Shown: positions 41,527-50,885 of the stretch, in pieces
Layout of the letters: each line of letters begins with the position of its first letter
How positions within the stretch are numbered: the stretch's first letter is position 1
Assembly: GCA_019359095.1 (NCBI GenBank)
Contig: JAHHHZ010000004.1
Span: 1-55,900 of the forward strand
Length of the DNA: 55,900 nt
From: Pleurocapsa minor HA4230-MV1
GTDB lineage: Bacteria > Cyanobacteriota > Cyanobacteriia > Cyanobacteriales > Xenococcaceae
Direction of reading: 5' to 3'
Notes under the pieces: model-generated
Database searches by the model: none
What the model was told of the DNA's origin: nothing
The model's input: the letters and a program-made list of their open reading frames with translations, nothing else
Program-made: the position numbers and the translations under genes

Positions 41527-43031
41527 TCACTCGCTTTGGCAAAGTTCAGGTGGGGAAACTGGCTGATTAGATTTAGACTCAGCCACCAAGAAGATTCGAC
41601 CATCAGACATCCTCTTAACGGTGTTGGCTTCAACAATTGGCTCGTCCTGTTGAGCCGAAGGCGAACCTTTAATCTCAGACTGATAGTTTTCCATTTGGGG
41701 TAATCCTTCAGACTCAGCAAAATCATAGGGGTTGGGTGCAATTGGGCTACCCAAATCCTGTACTCGAACTCTTCTTTCATTGTAACCAGTACAATTTTTG
41801 GAGATTAAGTCTCGTTCATTGATCGAGCGATCTTCTCGACCGACAATGATGATCTCTTCGCCCACGTTATTTTCAGGGGAGGAGATGATCACTGTCCCGT
41901 CAATGCCCAGTTCGGAACTGGCTGTAATGTCATTGAAAGGAGTTAACGACTGGCGCGATTCTAGACCAAAAATATAGTTAGAATCGATGGTAATATTGCC
42001 ACCGTTTCCCGCGACGGCATTAGCGGTAATGTCACTATTTTCTAGACCGACCATTGTATCGGTATCGATGGTAATGTTACCACCGTTTCCTTGTCCTTGC
42101 GCCGAAGCCGTGATGTTTGATTGACCAAATAGTTTTAGACTTTCGGTGTCGAGGTTAATATTTCCGCCTTCTCCTGATAACGTTGAGGCAGAGATCTCGC
42201 CTCCGTTGTCTAGAGATATAGAATCGGCATTGATTTCAAGATTACCTGCGTTACCTATTCCTTGGTTTTGAACAGATACAATTCCCCGATCAAAAATCTT
42301 TAGTTTCGGTGTATTTATAATTACACTACCTGCATCGCCTTCAGGAAAAGAAGGTAGATCGAACAATTGTCTTAACGATGGATTAGTAATTTCACTGGAG
42401 GCTGTAATTTGGCTATAGTTGATTAAGCTATCATCTGTCGAGTCAGGAACTTTACCATTTATTTGAACATAATTGTTGGCATCAACAATTATGTCTCCTG
42501 CCTTGCCTGTTCCAGAATTTGTAGCATTTACTCTCGCTCCATTTTCAAGCTTTAACATCGAAGTAAAAACTTTTACATTTCCTCCCTTGGCAAAGACTGT
42601 GGTGCTTCCAATAACACTATGAGCAAAGCTATTTAAAGATGTATCCAACGTGAAAGCCCCTGACAATTCAACACTATCGGAGAAATTAGCTTGAATACTT
42701 CCTCCATTACCCTCTTGTAGAGCTTGGGATATGATCGTTGCTCCTTCTCTCAAGAATAAGCGATTACCCGAAAGGCTGATGTTTCCTCCGTCTCCAGATG
42801 CTGCTGCAATTGAAGACACTCCACTTAATGCAGGAATCCTTTCAATTGGAGAAACTCCGATAATTGTTATAGAATCATCGACATTAATGTTAATATCTCC
42901 AGCATTACCCGAACTATATGCTGAAGTATTTATTAAACTAAAATCGCTAATATTTAATTGATTAGCAGAGATGTTTACATCAGAACCTTTTCCAGACTCA
43001 AAAGATTGAGAAATTATGCCTGGTTTCACTA
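41527..43031 (-). pseudogene. Two-partner-secretion exoprotein (haemagglutinin), 3' part
   Basis: About 500 codons of repeats such as GSDVNISANQLNIS, AGDININVDDSI, GGNISLSGNRLFL, GGNITIDTDTM, typical of the beta-helix of filamentous-haemagglutinin-like TpsA proteins in cyanobacteria. It ends LVAESKSNQPVSPPELCQSE, a usual C-terminus. The frame is open through the junction (NNSSVVKPGIISQSFESGKG), and continues in 44836-45850 on the other side of the IS200/IS605 element. Removing the element would restore one gene of about 850 codons. Confidence 0.85.
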
Positions 43032-43057
43032 CAGAGGAATTATTGACACTCCCACGT

Positions 43058-44350
43058 TTACGCTGACGCTAAAAACGTGGGATTCTCCCGTCTAGTCTCA
43101 TAATTGGTAGTATCGAACAGGCACAATTGCTCTGCTCTTCCATTTATGATGTTCATGGAGTTCTGGGGATTGCCAAATACCCCGTCCAGTAGATTGTCTG
43201 CATCTATTACGGGTGCAGGTCTGTGAAAATCTACTGGACAACTGCGATAATCCCAAATAGCGAGATTTTTCCCAGCATTAAAATCAGAGTTTAAAATTGC
43301 GCCACTGGTACATTTAAACCAATGACCATTTCGCTTCCCGATAACACCATTAACCGATGAGGTTTTGGAAGAATAATGAGGTGGTCTAACATGAACTTGT
43401 CGTCCAAGTTTTGCCATCTTATATTCTAGTTTTTGCCCAAGATCGTAGTATGCCCAGGCATGACGAGATTCGGCATTGTCAGAGCGAGACTTTTTTCTTT
43501 GCTTCATCGTCTGACGACAACCAGACAAATCTTCCAGCATTAAGTCTGCATTTTGCCAGTCAGCAAAATCAACAATACGACGAGATACAGTGTGATTAAC
43601 CGCTCTCATCCAGCGCTGTTCTTTTTGCTCAAGTCTTTTTACAGCACGATATTTACCAGCTTTTTGTAGCTGCTTTCTACGTTGCTGAAATTTGCGACGA
43701 CGATGTTTGACCTGTTTCCCAGAAAAGAATAAACCAAATCCCTTTTTGGGAACGGCTACAGCTATTTGGTTTTGACCTCTATCTACCCCAACTCGATTAT
43801 CAACGATCACCTCTGGAACTTCCTCGGTGATTGAGATTAAGGCATACCATTTATTTCGATATTGGCATAGCTTTAATGTGCCTTTAGTTAATTTTGGATC
43901 ATTGTCCAACAACCTATCTAATATAGGTTGCCAATAATGACTTTTAACCGATATAGGAACTCGCTTAATCCCATGCAAAGTAGGGAAAGACACGGAATAA
44001 ATGTCACCAACTTTAAACAGCCTCCAATTTTGGCAATTAACCTCTGGAGGTAGCAGCTTGAATTTCTTGGTTTTTTTGCCAGCTTTGCCTTTGCAATGAC
44101 GAATAACTTGATTAGCTAATGCCGATTTTAGAGATGTTAGTACGCAGCCTGCGTTAGCAGGCAAGTCGCGTCTAGCGACGCTCTGGTGCATTCGCACCTG
44201 CGCAGTAGTTAACTTTTTTCGTTCTGCAATCGGTAGCTTTATTAGCTCGTTAGCCAGTTCAGTACAAGCTGCTGTCGTCTCAGCAAACATTTGTGCTTTA
44301 ACGCCGTTAAGACTATGAAATTTAAGTTTCAAAGTGGTGGTGACTTTCAT
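43058..44350 (-). CDS. tnpB: TnpB, RuvC-like nuclease with a degenerate zinc finger
   Basis: 430 residues from ATG at 44350 (numbering below from a TTG six codons earlier). RuvC-I Asp196 (VGVDRGQNQIAVAV), RuvC-II Glu279 (LMLEDLSG) and RuvC-III Asp362 (NSDFNAGKNLA) are present. The zinc finger between II and III, normally K-T-C-x-x-C-G ... KC-x-x-C, reads KTSSVNG ... FKCTSGA: three of the four Cys are gone. TnpB is an RNA-guided nuclease that promotes IS retention. Catalytic residues persist, so either the finger is dispensable in this lineage or the protein is losing function. Confidence 0.88.
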   Translation of the reverse strand: MKVTTTLKLKFHSLNGVKAQMFAETTAACTELANELIKLPIAERKKLTTAQVRMHQSVARRDLPANAGCVLTSLKSALANQVIRHCKGKAGKKTKKFKLLPPEVNCQNWRLFKVGDIYSVSFPTLHGIKRVPISVKSHYWQPILDRLLDNDPKLTKGTLKLCQYRNKWYALISITEEVPEVIVDNRVGVDRGQNQIAVAVPKKGFGLFFSGKQVKHRRRKFQQRRKQLQKAGKYRAVKRLEQKEQRWMRAVNHTVSRRIVDFADWQNADLMLEDLSGCRQTMKQRKKSRSDNAESRHAWAYYDLGQKLEYKMAKLGRQVHVRPPHYSSKTSSVNGVIGKRNGHWFKCTSGAILNSDFNAGKNLAIWDYRSCPVDFHRPAPVIDADNLLDGVFGNPQNSMNIINGRAEQLCLFDTTNYETRRENPTFLASA

Positions 44351-44376
44351 ATAAGAAGTATAGTACAATACTGTCT

Positions 44377-44772
44377 ATGAGTCAATCCTATAGACGAACA
44401 AATACTACTGTATCTTTAATTAATTACCACTTTATCTGGATACCTCGTCGTAGAAGAAAAGTGTTAGTTGGTGCTGTTAAAACTAGAGTCACTGAGTTGA
44501 TCTACGAAAAAGCTAACGAATTAGACTGCAAAATCATTAGTCTTGCCGTAGAACCTGAGCATATCCATCTTTTTCTCAACTGTTCTCCTGGCATTGCACC
44601 AAAACAAATCATGCACCGTATCAAAGGCTATTCATCTTATATATTGAGGAAAGAGTTTCCGCATTTAAAAAAGATGCCTAGTATGTGGACTAGGAGCTAT
44701 TTTGTCTCTACTGCTGGCAATGTTTCTAGTAGTACAATTGAGAAATATATAGCTGCTCAAGGGAAAGTTTAA
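44377..44772 (+). CDS. tnpA: TnpA, Y1 HUH transposase of IS200/IS605
   Basis: 131 residues, the normal length. HUH motif EPEHIHLFL (about 59-67) and catalytic Tyr in STIEKYIAAQ near the end. It carries out single-strand transposition with a 5'-phosphotyrosine intermediate. It is divergent from tnpB, with 26 bp between starts. Intact. Confidence 0.95.
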   Translation: MSQSYRRTNTTVSLINYHFIWIPRRRRKVLVGAVKTRVTELIYEKANELDCKIISLAVEPEHIHLFLNCSPGIAPKQIMHRIKGYSSYILRKEFPHLKKMPSMWTRSYFVSTAGNVSSSTIEKYIAAQGKV

Positions 44773-44835
44773 CTGGGGCTAAAGCCCCCGTGTCGCAATT
44801 CATCCAAGGTCTAAAGACGCTTGGCTTTCTTGCTC

Positions 44836-45850
44836 CCGTGCTTTCTGTAAAACTCGATGGAGAAGTTATTCCTACTAAGTTAATCGAGCCACTTATATCT
44901 ACATTTATATTTCCAGAAGGCTTCCCATCAAAGTTTGAGTTCAAAACCAAGGATTTATTTGAAAGAAATAAATTCTTTCCTGTGATATTAATATTTCCTC
45001 CTGGAAAGCCACTCGTACTTATTAAAGAATTATTGCTTATTACAATATCTTGAAAACCAGTCGTTCTCAAATAGTCGAATGTTAATTTCTGAGATGAAAG
45101 GTTGATTCCAACTATTCCAGATTCAATGCTACTAATTTCGATCTCTCCAGAAGGATTCGCTAAAATTCCACCGTCTAATGTAACCTTATTTCCGATTAAA
45201 GACAAAGTTTTTTCGGATGATATATTGAATCCTGACTGAATTTTTTGTGAATCAATTATTGGTGCATTAAAAGCATCAGAAATACTTGATGTATCAGCTA
45301 ATCTTAGTTCATGTCCAGAACCTTGAACTTTAATTTCTCCTGAATTACTGCCAAACCCTAATCCAATCGGAAAATCAATTGTCAATGTGGGAATATTAGG
45401 CGAACTCGCACTAAAGACATCGCCGTTGTTAAATTCAATATTTTCAGCAGTTGTCGCTAAAAAAGAGCCATTAACATTAATTGCTGAATTTTCGCCAAAA
45501 ACAATTCCGTTAGGATTCATCAAAAATAGATTGGCTGCACCCTCTATTCCCAATGAGCCGAAAATTTCCGAAATATTCCCTCCAGTAACGCGAGAAAAGA
45601 TATTTGCTATTCCTGCGGGATTGTCAAAATTAACAATAGCACCCTCACCTACGTTGAATTCTTCAAAGCTGTGAAATAAGTTGTCGCCTCTAACCGCTCC
45701 TCCTTCAATGCGATCGCGCAATTCATCAATTGAATTTACTTCTGAGTTTTCCGCACCCAATGTATCATCAGGGGTTATTTGTGCTTGACTAATTAAGGTA
45801 TAACTAAGGGAAAAAGCTATTAAAGAACATTGAGCTAATATCTTATACAT
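44836..45850 (-). pseudogene. Two-partner-secretion exoprotein (TpsA), 5' part with signal peptide and TPS domain
   Basis: Signal peptide LAQCSLIAFSLSYTLISQAQ (5-24), then the TPS domain: DELRDRIEGGAVRGDNLFHS, NIFSRVTGGNISEIFGSL, NLFLMNPNGIVFGENSAI, NGSFLATTAENIEF. The beta-helix begins about residue 210. It is interrupted after SSFTESTG by the IS200/IS605 element; the annotated frame then ends in IS sequence. Exported through a TpsB pore, which is not in the window. Its ATG overlaps the P450 stop by eight nt. Confidence 0.87.
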
Positions 45851-47132
45851 CTTTTGGTGAATGACGAAAATAAACTTTTAAATTGTCAGAAGGATGAGGA
45901 AAAGGAAATTGCTGTATTTGTAGATTTTGTCCGTCTATCAAATTCCACTCACAGTTGTTGATTAACATTGCAGCAAACATCTTCATTTCTAATCTAGCTA
46001 AATTTTCTCCTAGACATTGTCTTTTTCCTCCTCCGAATGGAAAATATGCTTTAGAATTAGCACTGTTGTTTAGGTCAAAGCGCTTTGGCTCGAAGACATT
46101 AGGTGAGTTGAATAATATAGGATCTTTGTGGGTACGATTTATTTCATAAATAACCTGCCAGCCTTTAGGAAAAAGATAATCGTCAAACCTACACTCTTCG
46201 ATCACTGTACGAAATCCACCGCCTACGGGTGGGATAAACCTTAGCACTTCTTTCAGTATTGATTCCAAATACCCCATTTGTCTTAAAGTTTCCATTGAAA
46301 TAGAATTTGAGGTGTTAAGTAATTTCTTTTGCTCTATTCGGCAAGACTGTAAAATATTTGGGTATTGTGCTGAAAGCAAGCAAAATGAAGATAGAGATGA
46401 AGCCAAAGTACCATGTCCAGCAGATAGCAGATTAAGAACTTGGTCTTTTATTTCATTAATTGACAACGAATGTCCGTTTTCATCATGGGCTTGCAACAAT
46501 AAACTTAAAGCATCTTTATTTAGATTATTATCAAGCTGACGATTGTTCACAATTTCTTCAATATACATTAAGATTTGCTGGCGGCTTTTCAAAGCTCGAC
46601 CCAACTTAGTCCAAGGAAGAGGAAATGAAAAAGAGAAAAGCCCTTGACTCCAGGTTTCGTATAAGTTGCAAAGTTCAGTTTCAGAAGCACGATCTAATCC
46701 AATTAAAAGCTTACAAGCTATATCAAAAGTATATTTACGTAGTTCGGGATACCAGGCAAAATTTTCAAGTTTTGCCCATCGAATAAAATAAGCTTCTGTA
46801 ATTTCTTTGATAATTGTAATTTGCTCCTCCAGATATACGGGAGAAAACACTTTTCTTAAAAGTTTGCGTCTGTCTTGATGTATTTGACCTGTTTGGACTG
46901 TTAAAGAAGATGCGCCTAAAAGAGCTTCAATGTTTGGTAGCATTTTATTTTGAAAATATTCATTTTCATTATCCAAAACAAAATGACATGCTTCGTCTCC
47001 ACTTACATAGATTATGGACTGACCGAAAACGCGAGTTTTGAATATTGCACCATGTTTATAGTGTCTTTGTTGGGAAAAACCTTCTGGATCGGACATGAGA
47101 CTAACAGCCTCCCCTAAAAATGGTAGTCCCAT
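45843..47132 (-). CDS. Cytochrome P450, CYP120-like
   Basis: 429 residues from the visible ATG. Heme loop FPFGGGKRQCLGENLARLEM, ExxR in LKEVLRF, I-helix LLSAGHGTLASSL (the A-G-x-x-T pattern), and an ending of the form DNLKVYF match CYP120 enzymes, which hydroxylate retinoids in Synechocystis. Upstream of the ATG another frame carries NEIAPSVCTLPPGR, the normal CYP120 start, reached from ATG at 47191 if the A10 run (47173-47182) had one base more. The true protein is therefore probably about 20 residues longer. The stop overlaps the TpsA start, an unusual operon partner. Confidence 0.9.
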   Translation of the reverse strand: MGLPFLGEAVSLMSDPEGFSQQRHYKHGAIFKTRVFGQSIIYVSGDEACHFVLDNENEYFQNKMLPNIEALLGASSLTVQTGQIHQDRRKLLRKVFSPVYLEEQITIIKEITEAYFIRWAKLENFAWYPELRKYTFDIACKLLIGLDRASETELCNLYETWSQGLFSFSFPLPWTKLGRALKSRQQILMYIEEIVNNRQLDNNLNKDALSLLLQAHDENGHSLSINEIKDQVLNLLSAGHGTLASSLSSFCLLSAQYPNILQSCRIEQKKLLNTSNSISMETLRQMGYLESILKEVLRFIPPVGGGFRTVIEECRFDDYLFPKGWQVIYEINRTHKDPILFNSPNVFEPKRFDLNNSANSKAYFPFGGGKRQCLGENLARLEMKMFAAMLINNCEWNLIDGQNLQIQQFPFPHPSDNLKVYFRHSPKDV

Positions 47133-47191
47133 CCTACCTGGAGGTAAAGTGCAAACAGAAGGGGCAATTTCGTTTTTTTTTTGCGAGTCAT

Positions 47192-47554
47192 AAATAATTG
47201 TGCTTAGTTATATTCGTCGGTAAATGCTTTTCGTATACCAAATTAAGCTTATATTATTATAAGCTTCAAACGAGAGCGATCGCTCGGAGGGAAAAGCAGC
47301 ATTTAGTAAGAGCATACTACAAAAATTAGTTAAAATTCGCCGTAAGTATATTCCCGTATTATTGGCTATCAAACGACCAGGATTGGTTAACCCTTGAACA
47401 GCAAAATCAAAGATATTTCTGGAAACAAATGTCTACAAATATACTACTTAATTACGGGTTTGTATCTAAATAAATCTCTTGCATAATTAAATTTTCCAGG
47501 TTTCCAGCGCTCCCTTCTTTTAGGCTGGGTCTAGATCATTAAGTTCAGCTGTAG
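47192..47554. other. Gene-free stretch upstream of the P450
   Basis: 363 bp with HIP1 at 47278, AT-rich DNA and, on the plus strand at 47391-47473, an open piece DWLTLEQQNQRYFWKQMSTN ending in TAA. This may be a small coding remnant, but it has no start. No clear terminator or promoter. Confidence 0.35.
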
Positions 47555-48163
47555 CTAAAGAATCTCAGTTAAATCAAGGTTAAAACCAGCCATGAGGGGC
47601 TGGCAATCGATCGCAGTGGGAGAATCGAAGATTTCTGTCTCCCGATCGAGTCGGTAAACTTCAACTTGTTTATCTTTAGGGTTAATGAGCAGCCCCAACT
47701 TTACACCCAATCGTTGATACTCAAGCATCTTAGACTGTAGAATACCGAGGCGATCGCTTTGGGAACGAAGCTCAATGACAAAATCAGGAACGACGGGAAT
47801 AAAACCTGAAATATCAATTCCATCGAGACGAGATTTTTCAATCCAAGAGACATCGGGGGACATTTTACCGCCATCAAAATTTGTAAAGTCATAGCCAGTC
47901 GAAGAATCAAATGCTTTACCTAGTTTTTGTTTTTTATTCCATGCTGCAACCTGAAATGTTAATTCTGAGTTTCTTTCGCCACTTTCACCGCCAGTAGGAG
48001 ACATAACAATTAATTCATGGTCTTTAGTGAGTTCGAGTCGTAAATCGGGGTTATCTAAGCAGAGAGAATCAAATTCTTCGGGAGTAACATGAAGGACAGT
48101 GTTACTAACATTGAGTAACAAAGGTAGGGTTTGAGTATTGGTCGAAATATTGTTGGCAAGCAT
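47555..48163 (-). CDS. Uma2-family (DUF820) putative endonuclease
   Basis: 202 residues. FDSLCLDNPDLRLELTKDHELIVMSPTGGESGERN, KMSPDVSWIEKSRL, VPDFVIELRSQSD and QVEVYRLDRE are the sequence of the Uma2 family, abundant in cyanobacteria. The PD-(D/E)xK-type residues (S-P-D ... D-F-V-I-E-L-R-S) are intact. Cellular role not known. Single gene on the minus strand; no operon partner. Confidence 0.92.
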   Translation of the reverse strand: MLANNISTNTQTLPLLLNVSNTVLHVTPEEFDSLCLDNPDLRLELTKDHELIVMSPTGGESGERNSELTFQVAAWNKKQKLGKAFDSSTGYDFTNFDGGKMSPDVSWIEKSRLDGIDISGFIPVVPDFVIELRSQSDRLGILQSKMLEYQRLGVKLGLLINPKDKQVEVYRLDRETEIFDSPTAIDCQPLMAGFNLDLTEIL

Positions 48164-48252
48164 GATTTTTAGAGGACTTCCACTAAATTCCTTTTCTCTA
48201 GTTTAATATTTCCTGACTGGGAACGTTAATTGTCAAACATAGCGATCACCTA

Positions 48253-49032
48253 TCAAATACCATTGGCATTAGAAATGGCAAATTGTTGAGGATCAGAATC
48301 AGATTTGAGCCAAGACTTAGTAGTTTGAATAAGTTGTTTAATTTGGTTGCTGACTTGACCACCATTTTTAATAATCAAGTCGGCAAAATTATCTGGAGTA
48401 GGCTCGACAAAGCCGTCAGTGATCACAGCCGAAGATTTCTGACCATTGACACTAGAAGTTACGAGCTTCCTAACAAAGGTGGGGTGATAGACCCCGTGAC
48501 TATAAAACAGTTCATTTTTATCAATAGCGCGATCGCCAGTAAGAGATTTATAAGTTGCCAGAAACTGTTTACAGAAACAATCGGTAACATTGTAGTAAGA
48601 ATAATTCTGAAGAAAAGTCAAACCACTGTAGCCACTACATTTAAGCCGAAAAGGTAATTGAGAGAGGGGCTTGTTGTTATCATCTAAAAACCAGACCACG
48701 ACATAGCTGAATGCCTTGTAGCCCTCAGCATCATGTTTCTGTTTATCAAAAGGAATAGTCTCAGTCTCATTGCTCATCATGGCTTGAGAACGATTGAGAA
48801 TTAAGAGTCTGGGGGATTTGGTCAAGAGAAGAGTTTCTTGAGTACCGTCGCGAAACTCATGCTCTACAGGCTGCCATGTATCAATCAATTCAAACTTGGC
48901 TAGTTCGGCATTGGTTGAAGTAATGCCAATGCCGAACTTTTTATCTGAAGCATTAATGAACTGAGCGTAAGGAGTTGAGGGTAATAAAAATTCCTCAGTG
49001 TTAAAACCGAAATCGTGATTGTGCATGGTCAT
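48253..49032 (-). CDS. Conserved module protein, DUF5895-like (copy B)
   Basis: 259 residues, closely related to 21458-22240. It differs from copy A at a few spots (for example EFLLPSTPYAQ against EFLGELSSIPYAQ, FVEPTPDNFADL against FVQPTPDNFASL), which shows recent common origin plus selection on the protein. It is the last gene of the leftward set of module B. DUF assignment from memory; function unknown. Confidence 0.7.
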   Translation of the reverse strand: MTMHNHDFGFNTEEFLLPSTPYAQFINASDKKFGIGITSTNAELAKFELIDTWQPVEHEFRDGTQETLLLTKSPRLLILNRSQAMMSNETETIPFDKQKHDAEGYKAFSYVVVWFLDDNNKPLSQLPFRLKCSGYSGLTFLQNYSYYNVTDCFCKQFLATYKSLTGDRAIDKNELFYSHGVYHPTFVRKLVTSSVNGQKSSAVITDGFVEPTPDNFADLIIKNGGQVSNQIKQLIQTTKSWLKSDSDPQQFAISNANGI

Positions 49033-49077
49033 AGTAATTTAGAGAAATATATTAATACAATTGTACTATTTAGATGA

Positions 49078-49383
49078 TTAATTGATTCGAGTTTGGCGAA
49101 GTCTGCGCCCAGGGAGTAAAGCTTGTCGATGCTCGATGGAGTCAAGTAAAGCATCGATCCCATTACCAGGTTTGATCTGCACACTGAAAAGCAAAGGGTG
49201 ACGGGAGTTAGTCCCTAAATGGGGAATTGTGCCGATGATAGCTGCTTTGATTTGCTCAAGACCTGTGGCAATGCAGCAGTTGTGTTTGTCGCAAAAGATG
49301 GTCAAGGTCGAATCAGCCTGATGGTGATCTGATTGAGGCTCGATGGTTCTGATCTCGACAGAAAGTAGAAATGTTGGGGGCAT
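49078..49383 (-). CDS. Conserved module protein, about 100 residues (copy B)
   Basis: 101 residues, paralogue of 22355-22657 (LLSVEIRTIEP, TIFCDKHN, AAIIGTIPHLGTNSRHPLLF). Basic tail PGRRLRQTRIN. It starts two bases after the HicA-like stop, so the genes are coupled. Family not recognised. Confidence 0.7.
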   Translation of the reverse strand: MPPTFLLSVEIRTIEPQSDHHQADSTLTIFCDKHNCCIATGLEQIKAAIIGTIPHLGTNSRHPLLFSVQIKPGNGIDALLDSIEHRQALLPGRRLRQTRIN

Positions 49384-49385
49384 GA

Positions 49386-49586
49386 TTAATTTTCAGAAAT
49401 TTGCTGAAGAACGAGCTTAAGAGTTTTAACCTGATAGGGTTTGGCATCACGGTTATCTTTGCCAGACTGAGTGATGGCGATGGGATAAACAGGGTGTCGC
49501 CAGACGGTATGGCTGCCTTTACCTCGTTTTGGGAGCAGAATAAAACCAGCAGCAGATAAGCGAGACTTAAGGATTCGGTTTTTCAT
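49386..49586 (-). CDS. HicA-like small protein (copy B)
   Basis: 66 residues. MKNRILKSRLSAAGFILLPKRGKGSHTVWRHPVYP has the HicA-like G-S-H motif; the end KPYQVKTLKLVLQQI equals copy A. Its start overlaps the upstream zinc-ribbon gene by 20 nt. As in module A, no HicB partner is next to it. Confidence 0.65.
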   Translation of the reverse strand: MKNRILKSRLSAAGFILLPKRGKGSHTVWRHPVYPIAITQSGKDNRDAKPYQVKTLKLVLQQISEN

Positions 49587-49848
49587 AGAAAGTGAGGGAG
49601 GTAAGCAACACAGTAACTAGATGATGAGTCAACTGATACCAACAATCATTGCAATAGGCAGTGTATTCATCTGAACCGCCGAAGCAGTAACCAACAGTCT
49701 GTTGACACCCAGGGCAATTGAAATATAGTTGCTCTTCATGACAGTTGCCGCATTTACATTTAATGCTGTCACCCGTTCCCCGCCTTGCAAAGGAGGACGC
49801 GAGACTTGAGGGTGACCGTTGGTCAGTATTGTGTTCTGGTAGAGGCAT
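49567..49848 (-). CDS. Zinc-ribbon protein of module B
   Basis: 93 residues. Three Cys pairs, C-K-C-G-N-C, C-P-G-C and Y-C-N-D-C-W, would bind one or two zinc ions; Gly/Tyr-rich between. It takes the place of the coiled-coil protein in module A (23277-23672), so the two modules differ here. Function unknown. Confidence 0.6.
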   Translation of the reverse strand: MPLPEHNTDQRSPSSLASSFARRGTGDSIKCKCGNCHEEQLYFNCPGCQQTVGYCFGGSDEYTAYCNDCWYQLTHHLVTVLLTSLTFYEKPNP

Positions 49849-49920
49849 GATTATTGCTGAGTAAAGATTGTAGAGGTATTATGGCGATCGCTCTTGAACG
49901 GCGATCGCCCGCTCAATCGA

Positions 49921-50631
49921 CTAAAAGATCTCTTCAGTGGAGATCAGATGAGACTGATCAAAGGCACAAATATCATTCTCAGCAACCCAGAAAGATTCAA
50001 CAGCGTAGGGCAAGGCAGCTAATTGATAAGACCACTCAGATTCATTGAGATAGGATTCAGTGCTGCGATGTAGTTCGGTATTATATTTACGGGCAATGAC
50101 GGTGAAAGTAGCCCATTCGGTGTGATGTTCTTGGGGGTCGATGATTTTTACTAAGCTTTCAATCGCAAAACTAGCGTGAGGAGCATCGATTGGATCTGAG
50201 TCGGAATGTAGGTCACAATCATTAGTCCGTAGATGATGTTTACGTGCTGCCACAGCGAAGAGGTTGCACCAAGCACGTCCATTAGATTCTTGATAGTCTT
50301 GGAAATGAGTACATTGGAAGCAGGTGGGAGAATAACGAACTAAAGCCGATTCATTTAACCAAATCTGTTCTTGTCCGTTATTTACTTTGTATTTCCAGTA
50401 AGGTTGATTGAGCAGTCGTCCTGAAGGGGTTTTAAATTCGACAAGCTCCATTCCGCAGACAGTAAATGGAGTAGATGAATTATGTTGTTTGGTAACTTGA
50501 TCACCGAAAACGAATAAAGGTTGTTCGTAACTATATTCGGTTTCATTGGGGTCTTGCGGGGGTACGAACTCGATGGTGATTAACTTTCGTTCGGATGTTT
50601 GTACTGTTGGTTTTTCGGCTAAATATGTCAT
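49921..50631 (-). CDS. Conserved module protein with Cys-rich centre (copy B, first leftward gene)
   Basis: 236 residues, paralogue of 23760-24479. The metal-like cluster C-F-Q-C-T-H-F-Q-D-Y-Q-E-S-N-G-R-A-W-C and T-N-D-C-D-L are kept. The upstream DNA (GAATTGACCTCTTAAT) is also shared with module A, so start and ribosome region are conserved. Confidence 0.7.
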   Translation of the reverse strand: MTYLAEKPTVQTSERKLITIEFVPPQDPNETEYSYEQPLFVFGDQVTKQHNSSTPFTVCGMELVEFKTPSGRLLNQPYWKYKVNNGQEQIWLNESALVRYSPTCFQCTHFQDYQESNGRAWCNLFAVAARKHHLRTNDCDLHSDSDPIDAPHASFAIESLVKIIDPQEHHTEWATFTVIARKYNTELHRSTESYLNESEWSYQLAALPYAVESFWVAENDICAFDQSHLISTEEIF

Positions 50632-50699
50632 GATGAGAATTGACCTCTTAATTGGTGGTTATTGAGGAGAGCGGTGACCGTCCAAAGTACCTGCTCTTC

Positions 50700-50870
50700 T
50701 TTTTGCGTTGTCTTTAGCTACTATTAATAGTAGTACTCCTAATAGAGGTAGTCAAGTATTTCAGACAAAATATCTATTAATATTGGTGATACCACTGTTA
50801 GTCATCTATAACCAAAAGTAATACTACTTTTAAGTAGACAACTATTGGTAGTACTACGTATAATTAAAAA
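50700..50870. promoter_or_regulatory. Operator array in the divergent control region of module B
   Basis: Three inverted repeats of one type: CTACTATTAATAGTAG (50718-50733, perfect 16 bp), CTACTTTTAAGTAG (50824-50837, arms CTACTT/AAGTAG) and GTAGTACTAC (50848-50857, perfect). Further TAGTACTCC and TATCTATTAATATTGG half-sites lie between. They probably bind the XRE regulator encoded next to them. Confidence 0.65.
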
Positions 50871-50885
50871 GTTGAATTCAAATTT

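Larger units (their letters stand above)
43034..44832 (+). mobile_element. IS200/IS605-type insertion sequence (ends approximate)
   Basis: Contains divergent tnpA (+) and tnpB (-). Left end hairpin CCCACGTTT / AAACGTGGG (43051-43081) overlaps the tnpB stop. At the right, GGGGCT / AGCCCC (44775-44788) and CCAAG / CTTGG (44804-44824) are subterminal hairpins. No inverted repeats or target duplication, as expected. It splits the exoprotein gene. The tnpB 3' end and left terminus (43034-43150) are where an omega-RNA would be expected. Confidence 0.85.
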
